Source of the DNA: Polaribacter pacificus
GTDB lineage: Bacteria; Bacteroidota; Bacteroidia; Flavobacteriales; Flavobacteriaceae
Direction: 5' to 3'
Assembly (NCBI RefSeq): GCF_038024035.1
Contig: NZ_CP150664.1
Span: 1,984,001-2,048,000, forward strand
DNA length: 64,000 bases
The notes under the pieces are model-generated. The model did not search any database. It was not told the origin of the DNA and saw only the letters and a list, made by a program, of their open reading frames with translations. The translations under genes were made by a program, and so were the position numbers. This document shows, piece after piece, positions 26,234-34,577 of this stretch (position 1 is its first letter; each line of letters opens with the position of its first letter).

Positions 26234-26284
26234 GTTTCTGATTATCATCGCTCTAAAACCCTAATCTAGATAGCTTTAGCAAGC

Positions 26285-26743
26285 TTATATTTTAATTTGA
26301 CGATCAATTTGTTGATCTAAAGAAATAAAGGTTTCCGTTCTGGCAACTCCTTTAATGGATTGAATGCTTTCATTAAGTAGGCGCATTAAATCTTCATTGT
26401 TCTTGCATAAAATCTTAATGAAAATTCCATAATTTCCTGTTGTGTAATGACTTTCAACTACTTCTGGGATGTCCTGGAGTTTTTTTATTGCTGATTTATA
26501 CATGCTTGCAGATTCTAAGAAGATCCCTACAAATGCAGTTGTGGTGTAGCCTAAAACTTTTGGGTTTAAGACCATTTTTGAACCAACAATAAGTTCAGTC
26601 TGTTCAAGTTTTTTAAGCCTCTGATGAATTGCAGCGCCAGAAATACCCACTTCCTTAGCAATGCTTAAAAGAGGTGTTCTAGCGTCTTCTACCAGGCTCC
26701 TGATAATGCATTTGTCTACGCCGTCAAGTTTAATAGTACTCAT
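26285..26743 (-). CDS. Lrp/AsnC family transcriptional regulator
   Basis: 152 residues. The N-terminal winged helix-turn-helix is L-S-I-A-K-E-V-G-I-S-G-A-A-I-H-Q-R-L-K-K-L; the C-terminal ligand-binding RAM domain follows (STGNYGIFIKI-like region near 95-110). Its length and layout are normal for feast/famine regulators responding to amino acids. Target genes cannot be read from the sequence. It is a single gene between tRNA-Asn and the accBC terminator. Confidence 0.93.
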   Translation of the reverse strand: MSTIKLDGVDKCIIRSLVEDARTPLLSIAKEVGISGAAIHQRLKKLEQTELIVGSKMVLNPKVLGYTTTAFVGIFLESASMYKSAIKKLQDIPEVVESHYTTGNYGIFIKILCKNNEDLMRLLNESIQSIKGVARTETFISLDQQIDRQIKI

Positions 26744-26770
26744 AAGCTTTATATCTTAAATGTAAATGTA

Positions 26771-26808
26771 AAAAAAAATCAACATATGATACCATATGTT
26801 GATTTTTT
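26771..26808 (-). terminator. Intrinsic terminator of the fabH-accB-accC operon
   Basis: On the minus strand, TCAACATATG, loop GTAT, CATATGTTGA followed by eight T; it lies about 27 nt past the accC stop. Confidence 0.85.
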
Positions 26809-26834
26809 AAGAAATTTTATAACTAAAACTTAAT

Positions 26835-28175
26835 TTATGATTTCATTTTAAAATCTTCCATAAATTTTGTCGTGTAGTTTCCAGATAAATAATCTTTATC
26901 ATCCATTAATTGTCTGTGAAAAGGAATGGTTGTTTTTACTCCTTCAATCACAAACTCATCCAAAGCTCTTTTCATCTTATTAATTGCTTCTTCTCTTGTT
27001 TGAGCTGTCGTAATCAATTTAGCGATCATAGAGTCATAATTAGGTGGGATAGAGTATCCAGCATACACATGTGTATCTATTCGAACCCCATGACCTCCTG
27101 GCGCATGAAAGGTTGTGATTTTTCCTGGCGCAGGTCTAAAGTTATTGTAAGGATCTTCTGCATTAATTCTACATTCGATAGAATGCAATTGAGGCAAATA
27201 GTTTTTTCCAGAAATTGGAACTCCAGCAGCAACTAAGATTTGCTCTCTAATTAGATCAAAATCAATTACTTGTTCTGTAATTGGATGCTCTACTTGAATT
27301 CTAGTATTCATTTCCATAAAATAAAAATTACGGTGTTTGTCTACTAAGAACTCAACAGTACCAGCTCCTTCATATTTTATAAATTCAGAAGCTTTAACAG
27401 CAGCTTGTCCCATTGCTTCACGAAGTTCATCGGTCATAAATGGAGAAGGTGTTTCTTCTGTTAGTTTTTGATGACGTCTCTGAATAGAACAATCTCTTTC
27501 TGATAAATGACAGGCTTTACCAAAAGAGTCACCAACCACCTGAATTTCTATATGTCGAGGCTCTTCGATTAGTTTTTCCATGTACATTCCATCATTTCCA
27601 AAAGCAGCTTTCGCTTCTTGTCTAGCAGAATCCCAAGCATCTCTTAAGGCATCGGCAGTTAGTACGGCACGCATTCCTTTACCACCACCTCCGGCAGTTG
27701 CTTTAAGCATTACAGGGTAGCCCATTTCTTTGGCTAATCTTTCTGTCTCTTCAAAGCTCTCTAATATTCCTTCTGAACCAGGAATACAAGGTACTCCCGC
27801 GGCAATCATTGTTGCTTTTGCAGAAGCTTTATCTCCCATTTGATCAATCATTTGTCCAGAAGCACCGATAAATTTAATACCGTGTTCTTCACACAAATTT
27901 GAAAATTTTGCATTCTCAGCTAAGAATCCATATCCGGGATGGATTGCATCTGCATTTGTAATTTCTGCAGCGGCAATAATATTGGACATTTTTAAGTAAG
28001 ATTCACTACTTGGTGCTGGGCCAATACAAACAGCTTCATCAGCAAAACGAACATGTAAGCTTTCTGCATCTGCTGTAGAATAAACAGCCACAGTTTTAAT
28101 GTTCATTTCTTTACATGTTCTAATAACACGTAAAGCAATCTCACCTCTATTGGCAATTAATATTTTTTTAAACAT
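26835..28175 (-). CDS. accC: Acetyl-CoA carboxylase biotin carboxylase subunit
   Basis: 446 residues. [23 protein letters not shown] starts the biotin carboxylase N-domain; the ATP-grasp part has [12 protein letters not shown] and [18 protein letters not shown], and the C-domain has [20 protein letters not shown]. It carboxylates the biotin on AccB with ATP and bicarbonate, the first half of malonyl-CoA synthesis. It is the last gene of the fabH-accB-accC unit and is followed by a terminator. The carboxyltransferase subunits are not in the window. Confidence 0.97.
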   Translation of the reverse strand: MFKKILIANRGEIALRVIRTCKEMNIKTVAVYSTADAESLHVRFADEAVCIGPAPSSESYLKMSNIIAAAEITNADAIHPGYGFLAENAKFSNLCEEHGIKFIGASGQMIDQMGDKASAKATMIAAGVPCIPGSEGILESFEETERLAKEMGYPVMLKATAGGGGKGMRAVLTADALRDAWDSARQEAKAAFGNDGMYMEKLIEEPRHIEIQVVGDSFGKACHLSERDCSIQRRHQKLTEETPSPFMTDELREAMGQAAVKASEFIKYEGAGTVEFLVDKHRNFYFMEMNTRIQVEHPITEQVIDFDLIREQILVAAGVPISGKNYLPQLHSIECRINAEDPYNNFRPAPGKITTFHAPGGHGVRIDTHVYAGYSIPPNYDSMIAKLITTAQTREEAINKMKRALDEFVIEGVKTTIPFHRQLMDDKDYLSGNYTTKFMEDFKMKS

Positions 28176-28262
28176 CTTTTTATGTATTTAAAATTTAAAA
28201 CTCAAAAACTAAAAAATGCGTAGAAATTTTAGTGTTAAGAAATATGAGTTTTTAAAAATGCA

Positions 28263-28751
28263 TTATGATGGATCTACCAAAAATAAAGGTTGATCATACT
28301 CTACTGGTGATGCATCATCTACCAATACTTTAACGATCTTACCAGAAATTTCAGACTCAATCTCGTTAAATAATTTCATCGCTTCAATTACACAAACGGT
28401 ATCACCTTCATTGATGGTACTACCAACTTCTACAAAAGAAGGTTTGTCTGGTGATGGTTTTCTATAAAAAGTACCAATAATTGGAGATTTAACGGTAATA
28501 AATCCTGCATTTTCATCTACAACTGCTGCTGGAGTTTCAGCCGCTGGTGTTACAGGTGCTGCTGCTGGCGCTGCTGCAGGCGCTTGCATTTGTTGCATGC
28601 CTCCCATTGGGTTTGCTTGTATGATTGTAGTTTCTGTGTTTGAAGAACCTGTTTTAATGGTGATTTTTACATCTTCCATTTCTAACTTTACTTCGCTTGC
28701 ACCAGATTTTGCTACAAATTTTATCAAATTTTGAATCTCTTTAATATCCAT
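28263..28751 (-). CDS. accB: Biotin carboxyl carrier protein of acetyl-CoA carboxylase
   Basis: 162 residues. An N-terminal helical part is followed by an Ala/Pro/Met-rich mobile linker (about 47-78) and the biotinyl domain, with the biotin-accepting lysine in C-V-I-E-A-M-K-L (K126). It lies 27 nt after fabH and 87 nt before accC. It carries carboxybiotin between AccC and the carboxyltransferase. Confidence 0.97.
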   Translation of the reverse strand: MDIKEIQNLIKFVAKSGASEVKLEMEDVKITIKTGSSNTETTIIQANPMGGMQQMQAPAAAPAAAPVTPAAETPAAVVDENAGFITVKSPIIGTFYRKPSPDKPSFVEVGSTINEGDTVCVIEAMKLFNEIESEISGKIVKVLVDDASPVEYDQPLFLVDPS

Positions 28752-28778
28752 AATTCTTTTGTTTAGTTGTTTTTGTTT

Positions 28779-29774
28779 TTATGAGTTATATGCCCACTTT
28801 AAGTAGATAGCTCCCCATGTGAAGCCTCCACCAAAAGCAGCAAAAATTATATTATCTCCTTTTTTAAGTTGTTGTTCGTAATCTGCTAATAACAATGGTA
28901 AAGTACCAGAAGTTGTGTTTCCGTATTTGTGAATATTTACCATTACTTTATCACTTTCCAAACCAATTCTATTGGCTGTGGCCTCAATAATTCTATTGTT
29001 TGCCTGATGTGGTGCTAGCCATTGTATATCATCTTTTGTAAGATGATTTCTGCTTAGCATTTTTTCTGATACATCTGCCATATTTGACACAGCAAACTTA
29101 AAGACAGTTCTACCTTCTTGCTGTACTGAGTGTTGATTGTTTTTAAGTGTTTCCTCAGAAGTTGGCAAGATAGATCCACCAGCTTCGATTCTTAAAAATT
29201 CTCTTCCATTACCATCACTTCTTAAGTATTCGTCTTGTAGGCCTAACCCATCAGTATTTGGCTCAAATAATACGGCACCGGCCCCATCTCCAAAGATGAT
29301 ACAAGTGGCTCTGTCTGTATAATCTATAATAGAAGACATTTTATCAGCTCCTATTAATAAGACCTTTTTATACCTCCCTGATTCTATATAGCTGGCTGCT
29401 GTTGACATCCCGTAGAGAAAGCTAGAACAAGCGGCTTGCAAATCATAAGAAAATGCGTTAACGGCACCAATCTGAGTTGCTACATAAGCAGCTGTAGATG
29501 CTACTGGAAGGTCAGGTGTGGCTGTGGCAACAATAACCAAGTCAATTTCTGAAGCTTCAATAGGTGATTTTTTTAATAATTCCTCACAGGCTTTGATGGC
29601 CATATAAGAAGTCCCTTTTCCTTTTTCTTTAAGAATTCTACGTTCTTTGATGCCGGTTCTTGAAGTGATCCATTCATCATTAGTGTCGACCATAGTTTCT
29701 AACTCTTTATTTGTTAGTATATAGTCTGGAACATATTTTCCTACTGCTGTGATTGCTGCAGTTATTTTTGTCAT
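28779..29774 (-). CDS. fabH: Beta-ketoacyl-ACP synthase III
   Basis: 331 residues. Thiolase-fold catalytic triad: Cys116 in QAACSSFLYG, His in APHQANNRII and Asn in KYGNTTSGTLPL. Condenses an acyl-CoA primer with malonyl-ACP to start fatty acid synthesis. It heads an operon with accB and accC; the rpmF terminator and a 22-bp palindrome lie upstream. Confidence 0.96.
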   Translation of the reverse strand: MTKITAAITAVGKYVPDYILTNKELETMVDTNDEWITSRTGIKERRILKEKGKGTSYMAIKACEELLKKSPIEASEIDLVIVATATPDLPVASTAAYVATQIGAVNAFSYDLQAACSSFLYGMSTAASYIESGRYKKVLLIGADKMSSIIDYTDRATCIIFGDGAGAVLFEPNTDGLGLQDEYLRSDGNGREFLRIEAGGSILPTSEETLKNNQHSVQQEGRTVFKFAVSNMADVSEKMLSRNHLTKDDIQWLAPHQANNRIIEATANRIGLESDKVMVNIHKYGNTTSGTLPLLLADYEQQLKKGDNIIFAAFGGGFTWGAIYLKWAYNS

Positions 29775-29867
29775 ATTGATACCTTATTAGTAAAAAACAG
29801 GTTGTTTTTTCATTAAAAGCGATTGGCCAAAGTAATGAAATTTATTTTATATTTTTATGCAAAACAC

Positions 29868-29889
29868 ATCAAAAACATCTGTTTTTGAT
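29868..29889. promoter_or_regulatory. 22-bp palindrome upstream of fabH
   Basis: ATCAAAAACA, TC, TGTTTTTGAT: perfect 10-bp arms with a 2-nt centre, about 95 nt before the fabH ATG and just past the rpmF terminator. Its dimensions suit a dimeric regulator; a 2-nt loop makes an RNA hairpin terminator less likely. Confidence 0.4.
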
Positions 29890-29894
29890 AAAAA

Positions 29895-29926
29895 AACAAA
29901 AAAAAACTCTCAAAATAGAGAGTTTT
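29895..29926 (-). terminator. Intrinsic terminator of the DUF177-rpmF unit
   Basis: On the minus strand, AAAACTCTC, loop TATTTT, GAGAGTTTT and a long T-run, 22 nt after the rpmF stop. It separates rpmF from fabH. Confidence 0.85.
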
Positions 29927-29947
29927 GTAAGTTAAAAAAACGTGTAA

Positions 29948-30142
29948 TTATGCTTCTGCAGTTGCAGATTCTAAAACTACCTGTCCTCTGTAATATAGTT
30001 TACCTTCGTGCCAGTGAGCTCTATGGTATAAATGTGACTCTCCAGTAGTAGGGTCTACAGCGATTTGAGGAACACTAGCTTTGTAATGAGTTCTTCTTTT
30101 ATCTCTTCTAGTTTTGGATATTTTTCTCTTAGGATGTGCCAT
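29948..30142 (-). CDS. rpmF: 50S ribosomal protein L32
   Basis: 64 residues. [20 protein letters not shown] is the canonical bL32 start. The zinc-binding cysteines of some L32 proteins are absent (the C- form), as in many Bacteroidota. It lies 1 nt after the DUF177 gene, the widely conserved yceD-rpmF pair, and upstream of fabH. Confidence 0.97.
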   Translation of the reverse strand: MAHPKRKISKTRRDKRRTHYKASVPQIAVDPTTGESHLYHRAHWHEGKLYYRGQVVLESATAEA

Positions 30143-30143
30143 T

Positions 30144-30680
30144 TTATGTCTTTTTTTCTGTTATTATATTCTTTAATTTATCCCATCTAGGGTCTACATT
30201 ATCTGTAGTTTTTTCTTTTTTTACTCTTAGTTCTTCTAATTTTTTTAATGCTTCTGATTCCATTGTTCCATCTAATACTTTTGGATGAACTCTTTTACTT
30301 GGAGTCGATAAAACAATCATTTCATAGATGTACTGAGCAACATTTATTTGAAACTCTGTATACGGAAGAATTAATAGTTCTTCATTGTCATCGTTAAATT
30401 CTTCGCCAAAGTTAACCAATAAAGGAAGCGCTGCATTTATTTCTTGATCAAACTCTTCACCGCTAACATCACATTGAACCTTGATGGTTCCGGTAGCCGT
30501 AAAATGCAAATTTAATAAGGTGCTCTTCTTTTCTAAATTTAGTACAACCTTAATATTTGCATCATAAAATTCATCAAAATTAAATGCTTCAAAGAACGTG
30601 TTGTCAATTTGATATTCAAAGAGATGACTTGTTTCTTTTAATCCTATATATTGGATAGTAAATTGTTTCAAGTCCTTCAT
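30144..30680 (-). CDS. DUF177/YceD family protein
   Basis: 178 residues. The motif V-Q-C-D-V-S-G-E (near 90) followed by acidic residues, and the position directly before rpmF, identify the YceD family, thought to act in 23S rRNA or ribosome metabolism. Only the first cysteine of the usual CxRC-type pair is evident. A TATCTTTG box at 30710-30703 is a likely promoter. Confidence 0.88.
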   Translation of the reverse strand: MKDLKQFTIQYIGLKETSHLFEYQIDNTFFEAFNFDEFYDANIKVVLNLEKKSTLLNLHFTATGTIKVQCDVSGEEFDQEINAALPLLVNFGEEFNDDNEELLILPYTEFQINVAQYIYEMIVLSTPSKRVHPKVLDGTMESEALKKLEELRVKKEKTTDNVDPRWDKLKNIITEKKT

Positions 30681-30702
30681 CTATAAAATCAATTTGAGCG
30701 TG

Positions 30703-30710
30703 CAAAGATA
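30703..30710 (-). promoter_or_regulatory. -7 box of the DUF177-rpmF unit
   Basis: TATCTTTG on the minus strand, 22 nt before the DUF177 start; no -33 TTTG at standard spacing. Confidence 0.45.
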
Positions 30711-30762
30711 TAAAAAAATGTTTTATTTAATACTTATTATCTAAAAAAGTAAAAGTTTCTAT

Positions 30763-31797
30763 TTATTTCACTGCAAGGCGATTACGCACTAGCTTTTTGT
30801 ACTCACTTCTTTTCTTAAATATTTCAATTCCGCTAAACAATGCTTCTTTAAAAGAAGTTTCATTTGCTTTGTTTTTTCCTGCTATTTCATAAGCCGTTCC
30901 GTGGTCTGGAGAGCATCTAACTTCTGATAGCCCTGCCGTAAAATTAACTCCATTTCCAAATGAGATGGCCTTAAAAGGCGCAAGTCCTTGATCGTGGTAC
31001 ATGGCAAGTATACCGTCAAATTGTTGATAGGTGTCCGATCCAAAGAAGCCATCAGCTGCATAAGGACCAAAAACCAATTTACCAGTTTCCTTTATTTGAG
31101 CAATACTCGGTCTAACAATTTCATCATCCTCTTTGCCAATTACTCCCTTGTCTCCACAGTGTGGATTAAGTCCTAAAACAGCAATTTTAGGTTTGCTAAT
31201 TCCAAAATCTTCTACCAATGATTTGTGCATTAAGTTTACCTTTTGCTCAATTAGCTGGTGATTTATGTGGTTTGCAACCTCAGAAACAGGAATATGTCCT
31301 GTAATAAGGCCGACTCTTAGTGAGTCTGACATAAGAATCATTAGACTCTCTCCTTTAAGTTTAGATTCTAGATATTCTGTATGTCCAGCAAAGGCAAATT
31401 CTTCTGACTGAATATTTTCTTTATTTATTGGTGCGGTTAAAAGAAGGTCTATGGTTTGGTCTTTTAGACATTGTGTGGCTGCCTCTAAAGATTTTAGGGC
31501 ATATTCTCCAGCAATTTTTGTCGATTTGCCAAATTCAATAGGAACTTCTTCTTTCCAAATATTTAATAAGTTTACTTTTCCGTGGGTTAATTGATTGATG
31601 GACATAATTCCATGAATATTTACCTCAGAATTTAATTGTTTTTTATGGTAGGAAACAGTTTTTGTTGAGCCAAATAAAACAGGAGTGCAAAAATCCAACA
31701 TTCTTTTGTCTTCAAATGTTTTTAAAATCACTTCGATACCAATTCCATTTAAGTCTCCAATAGAAATCCCAACAACTATTTTTTCTTTTTTCTCCAT
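30763..31797 (-). CDS. pdxA: 4-hydroxythreonine-4-phosphate dehydrogenase
   Basis: 344 residues. GDLNGIGIEVILK at the start, AGHTEYLE (metal-ligand His), NPHCGDKGVIGKED, and MYHDQGLAPFKAISFGNGVNFTAGL are PdxA signatures. It oxidises 4-phosphohydroxy-L-threonine in DXP-dependent vitamin B6 synthesis and uses NAD and a divalent metal. It is divergent from ribE; the -7 boxes of the two genes face away from each other within 23 bp. Confidence 0.95.
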   Translation of the reverse strand: MEKKEKIVVGISIGDLNGIGIEVILKTFEDKRMLDFCTPVLFGSTKTVSYHKKQLNSEVNIHGIMSINQLTHGKVNLLNIWKEEVPIEFGKSTKIAGEYALKSLEAATQCLKDQTIDLLLTAPINKENIQSEEFAFAGHTEYLESKLKGESLMILMSDSLRVGLITGHIPVSEVANHINHQLIEQKVNLMHKSLVEDFGISKPKIAVLGLNPHCGDKGVIGKEDDEIVRPSIAQIKETGKLVFGPYAADGFFGSDTYQQFDGILAMYHDQGLAPFKAISFGNGVNFTAGLSEVRCSPDHGTAYEIAGKNKANETSFKEALFSGIEIFKKRSEYKKLVRNRLAVK

Positions 31798-31817
31798 GTT
31801 TTATGGTTCGATATTGT

Positions 31818-31840
31818 TAATTTTGATTCTTGCAAAAATA
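31818..31840. promoter_or_regulatory. Back-to-back -7 boxes of ribE and pdxA
   Basis: TAATTTTG (31818-31825, plus, ribE) and TATTTTTG (31840-31833, minus, pdxA). Expected start points of both transcripts fall at about 31828-31831, so the two promoters probably compete. Confidence 0.5.
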
Positions 31841-31861
31841 ACGAATTTAAATTTAGAATCC

Positions 31862-32452
31862 ATGTTTACAGGAATTATAGAAGGTTTGGGGATCATAAAA
31901 AATATTTCAAAAGAAAAGGACAATCTTCATTTAACGATATCGGCCAATTTTACAGATGAACTTCAGATAGATCAAAGTGTAGCTCACAATGGTATTTGTT
32001 TAACGGTTGTTGCAATTTCTAAGGATTGTTTTACGGTTACTGCGATTAAAGAAACCATTCAAAAAACAGCCATAGGATCTTATCAGGTTGGTGATGCTGT
32101 CAATCTAGAAAGAGCTATGCGATTGGGAGATCGATTGGACGGTCATATCGTTCAAGGTCATGTGGATGAGACAGGTGTTTGCACTGCCATCGTTGAGCAA
32201 AACGGAAGTACTATCTTTAGTTTTTCTTATGCTTCTAAAATGAATAATATTACCATAGAAAAAGGCTCAATTACCGTAAATGGTGTGAGCTTAACTGTTG
32301 TAGGTTCTAAAGAAAATGAATTTAGCGTAGCGATTATACCGTATACGCTGGCGCATACAACTTTCCAGAATTTAAAAATCAACGATGTTGTCAACCTGGA
32401 ATTTGATGTTATAGGGAAATATGTAAGTAGATTAAATGCCCTAAGGCAATAA
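31862..32452 (+). CDS. ribE: Riboflavin synthase alpha chain
   Basis: 196 residues. The start MFTGIIEGLG is the signature N-terminus; the two homologous lumazine-binding barrels contain the repeated VAHNGICLTV and TVNGVSLTV, and GDRLDGHIVQGHVDETG lies between. It dismutates two 6,7-dimethyl-8-ribityllumazine molecules to riboflavin. The frame is open 59 codons further upstream, but that part overlaps pdxA and precedes the conserved start, so the ATG at 31862 is chosen. Confidence 0.96.
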   Translation: MFTGIIEGLGIIKNISKEKDNLHLTISANFTDELQIDQSVAHNGICLTVVAISKDCFTVTAIKETIQKTAIGSYQVGDAVNLERAMRLGDRLDGHIVQGHVDETGVCTAIVEQNGSTIFSFSYASKMNNITIEKGSITVNGVSLTVVGSKENEFSVAIIPYTLAHTTFQNLKINDVVNLEFDVIGKYVSRLNALRQ

Positions 32453-32459
32453 TAGTCTA

Positions 32460-32636
32460 CTATTTTAATTTTTTCATGCCGTATGCAACACCTGCAATTA
32501 ATAAAATTGCAACACCTCCATCAATTGGGAGTCCTGGAGGTCTAGGTGGTCTTCTGGGTGGGGGCACCATTTGCGCCTCGACTAAGGTCGAAAAGGCTAA
32601 TGACAAAATAAGCGAAAAAACAATTTTGTTTTTCAT
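32460..32636 (-). CDS. Small secreted protein with PID-CTERM-type sorting tail
   Basis: 58 residues: signal peptide (MKNKIVFSLILSLAFSTLVEAQ), a short Pro/Arg-rich segment (MVPPPRRPPRPPG), then L-P-I-D-G-G, a 12-residue hydrophobic stretch (VAILLIAGVAYG) and a basic end (MKKLK). The PID-GG motif plus a membrane span plus a basic cluster fits, as I recall, the PID-CTERM protein-sorting domain of Bacteroidota. Almost nothing but the sorting signals remains, so the mature peptide would be about 15-20 residues. It has its own strong promoter and a ~45-nt leader, and ends 7 nt from the ribE stop on the other strand. Confidence 0.8.
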   Translation of the reverse strand: MKNKIVFSLILSLAFSTLVEAQMVPPPRRPPRPPGLPIDGGVAILLIAGVAYGMKKLK

Positions 32637-32682
32637 GATGCGTTTTAATGTTTGTTATAGATATAAAAGATCTCCTTTTATT

Positions 32683-32713
32683 CAAAGCTACTTCATTTTA
32701 AACTGGTATCAAA
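32683..32713 (-). promoter_or_regulatory. Promoter of the PID-CTERM-type gene
   Basis: On the minus strand, TTTG (32713-32710), 19 nt, TAGCTTTG (32690-32683): a perfect match to the Bacteroidota consensus, placed between tRNA-Met and the small gene. Confidence 0.75.
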
Positions 32714-32731
32714 ATAAAATAAAACTTTTTG

Positions 32732-32805
32732 TGGACCCACCAGGGCTCGAACCTGGGACCCTCTGATTATGAGTCAGATGCTCTAACCAACTGAGCTATG
32801 GGTCC
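32732..32805 (-). tRNA. tRNA-Met(CAT)
   Basis: A cloverleaf of 74 nt: acceptor GGACCCA/TGGGTCC, D arm AGCTCAGTTGGTTAGAGC, anticodon loop CTCATAA (CAT), T arm CCAGGTTCGAGCCCTGG. The first base pair is a normal G-C pair, so it is not an initiator of the C1xA72 type; elongator Met is likely, but Ile(k2C) cannot be fully excluded by eye. CCA is not encoded. Confidence 0.92.
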
Positions 32806-32818
32806 TTTAAAAGTTTGG

Positions 32819-32849
32819 CAAAATTACTACTTTTTTGAATTCTGTCAAA
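32819..32849 (-). promoter_or_regulatory. Promoter of tRNA-Met
   Basis: On the minus strand, TTTG (32849-32846), 19 nt, TAATTTTG (32826-32819); same spacing as the tRNA-Asn promoter. Confidence 0.85.
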
Positions 32850-32874
32850 CTATTTTTTGATTTATGTTTTGTTT

Positions 32875-33846
32875 TTAGAAAGTTCTGTTCATAAGCCCTT
32901 CTCCAAAGAGACGTAATTTTTCTTTCTGTCTATCTGTGATTTTCATTTGTTCTACAATTTCAAAAGCAATTTTTGTATAATGTTCTAATTGGGTTTTTAA
33001 ATGCTCTGGACTTTTACTTTTTTCAAATAGTAACCTTGCTGTTTCAATTTTTGTATCTGTATCAACATCAGATGTATTGTAGAGTGCAAGAAGTTTTTGT
33101 TGGTCTTCTGTAGATGACAACTCTAGAGTCTTTAAGTATAAATAGGTTTTTTTATTTTCTATAATATCACCCCCAACTTGTTTTCCAAAAGTTTTTGGAT
33201 CTCCAAAAGTATCAAGATAATCGTCCTGTAATTGAAAAGCGATTCCGAGGTTTAACCCAAAATCATATAGTTTTTGAGCTTCTGTATCTGTGGCTCCTCC
33301 AACTATGGCCCCCATTTTTAACGCAGCACCAATCAATACAGATGTCTTTAAAGAAATCATATAAATGTATTCTGGAATAGTTACATCATTTCTGGTTTCA
33401 AAATCAATGTCTAATTGCTGTCCGTCACAAACTTCTATGGCTGTTTTGCTAAACAATTTAGCTAATTGCTGGAAAACTACAGGTTCGTAATTTTCAAAAT
33501 ATTGATAGGCTAAAATCAACATGGCATCACCAGAGAGGATTCCTGTGTTGAGATTCCATTTTTTATGAACGGTTTCAAAGCCCCTTCTTAACGGAGCAGC
33601 ATCCATAATGTCATCATGCACCAAGGTAAAATTGTGAAACATTTCTATTGCATAAGCAGCAGGCAATGCTTTTTTAAAATCTTGATCATAAAGAGAAGCT
33701 CCCATTAAGGTTAAGATTGGGCGAATTCTTTTGCCACCTAATTGCAAAATATACTCAATAGGTTCATACAAGTTTTTAGGCTCTTTTGTAAGACGCTGGT
33801 CCTTTAGATAACTTAAAAAAGTTTCTTGAAATATCTGTAAATCCAC
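32875..33846 (-). CDS. Polyprenyl diphosphate synthase (trans-isoprenyl)
   Basis: 323 residues. First aspartate-rich motif H-D-D-I-M-D in FTLVHDDIMDAAPLRRG and second motif in FQLQDDYLDTFGD, plus GGKRIRPIL near the start, define the class. It makes geranylgeranyl or longer trans-prenyl diphosphates from IPP and allylic substrates; chain length is not obvious. The start is GTG at 33846; no ATG fits. TACTTTTG (33871-33864) is a probable -7 box. It is divergent from the TetR gene. Confidence 0.94.
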   Translation of the reverse strand: MDLQIFQETFLSYLKDQRLTKEPKNLYEPIEYILQLGGKRIRPILTLMGASLYDQDFKKALPAAYAIEMFHNFTLVHDDIMDAAPLRRGFETVHKKWNLNTGILSGDAMLILAYQYFENYEPVVFQQLAKLFSKTAIEVCDGQQLDIDFETRNDVTIPEYIYMISLKTSVLIGAALKMGAIVGGATDTEAQKLYDFGLNLGIAFQLQDDYLDTFGDPKTFGKQVGGDIIENKKTYLYLKTLELSSTEDQQKLLALYNTSDVDTDTKIETARLLFEKSKSPEHLKTQLEHYTKIAFEIVEQMKITDRQKEKLRLFGEGLMNRTF

Positions 33847-33921
33847 TTGTTGTTATTTTGTAGCAAAAGTAACAAACATTTTCTTTAGAAGAAGCCAAAG
33901 TTAAATAATCGTAAAAACTTT

Positions 33922-33961
33922 GGAAACTTTATTGGTTTTTAAAGTTTCCTTTGTACCTTTG
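33922..33961 (+). promoter_or_regulatory. TetR gene promoter with overlapping operator palindrome
   Basis: Promoter: ATTG (33931-33934), 19 nt, TACCTTTG (33954-33961), 9 nt before the ATG. Operator: GGAAACTTT (33922-33930), 10 nt, AAAGTTTCC (33941-33949), a perfect 9-bp inverted repeat of 28 bp total that covers the -33 box and spacer, the size of known TetR operators. Confidence 0.7.
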
Positions 33962-33970
33962 CACCTCATT

Positions 33971-34573
33971 ATGAAAGAAAAAATCTTACAAAAATCCACC
34001 GAACTGTTTTTAACCCTTGGGTTTAAAAGTGTAACCATGGATGATATTGCTCAAGAATTAGGGGTGTCAAAAAAGACCATCTACAATCATTTTAAGAATA
34101 AAACTGATTTAGTAGAAGGGGTTACTACCAATATATTTGAGAATGTGTGCAAAGGGATTGATCAGATTTGTAGCTTAGATCAGAATCCAATAGAAGAGCT
34201 GTATTCTATTAAACGGTTTACTATGCAGTATTTGAAAAATGAAAAAGCATCTCCTCAACATCAATTAAACAAATACTATCCTAAAATTTACGCTAATCTT
34301 AAAAACAAACAATTTGAAGTGATGCAAGACTGCGTTGTTAAAAATTTAAATAAAGGAATAGCGGTTGGCATGTTTAGAGATACTATCGATGTAGATTTTA
34401 TTTCTAGAATCTATTTTCATGGTATGATGGGGATTAAAGATATTAAATTGTTTCCGTTGCAAAAATTTTCTATGAATACGCTTTTAGATCATTATCTAGA
34501 GTATCATCTTAGAGGAATTTGTACAGATAAAGGAATTAAAAAAATGAATCAAACAATCATAAAAAATAAATAA
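33971..34573 (+). CDS. TetR/AcrR family repressor of the efflux operon
   Basis: 200 residues. The N-terminal HTH is T-M-D-D-I-A-Q-E-L-G-V-S-K-K-T-I-Y-N-H-F (about 22-41), preceded by helix 1 (KSTELFLTLGFKSV). The C-terminal helical ligand-binding domain is family-specific. The ATG at 33971 is chosen over an open extension to 33920, which would lie in the operator and promoter. It is the first gene of a four-gene RND efflux operon (gap 4 nt to tolC) and likely represses itself and the pump until a ligand binds. Confidence 0.93.
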   Translation: MKEKILQKSTELFLTLGFKSVTMDDIAQELGVSKKTIYNHFKNKTDLVEGVTTNIFENVCKGIDQICSLDQNPIEELYSIKRFTMQYLKNEKASPQHQLNKYYPKIYANLKNKQFEVMQDCVVKNLNKGIAVGMFRDTIDVDFISRIYFHGMMGIKDIKLFPLQKFSMNTLLDHYLEYHLRGICTDKGIKKMNQTIIKNK

Positions 34574-34577
34574 AAAA

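Noticed and set aside
31685..31861. 59-codon N-terminal extension of riboflavin synthase
   Set aside because: It overlaps pdxA on the other strand, contains the promoter, and the conserved MFTGIIEG start is at 31862.
32476..32766. 96-codon plus-strand frame with a Gly-rich stretch
   Set aside because: It is antisense to the PID-CTERM-type gene and runs into tRNA-Met; the Gly-rich part mirrors the Pro codons of the real gene.
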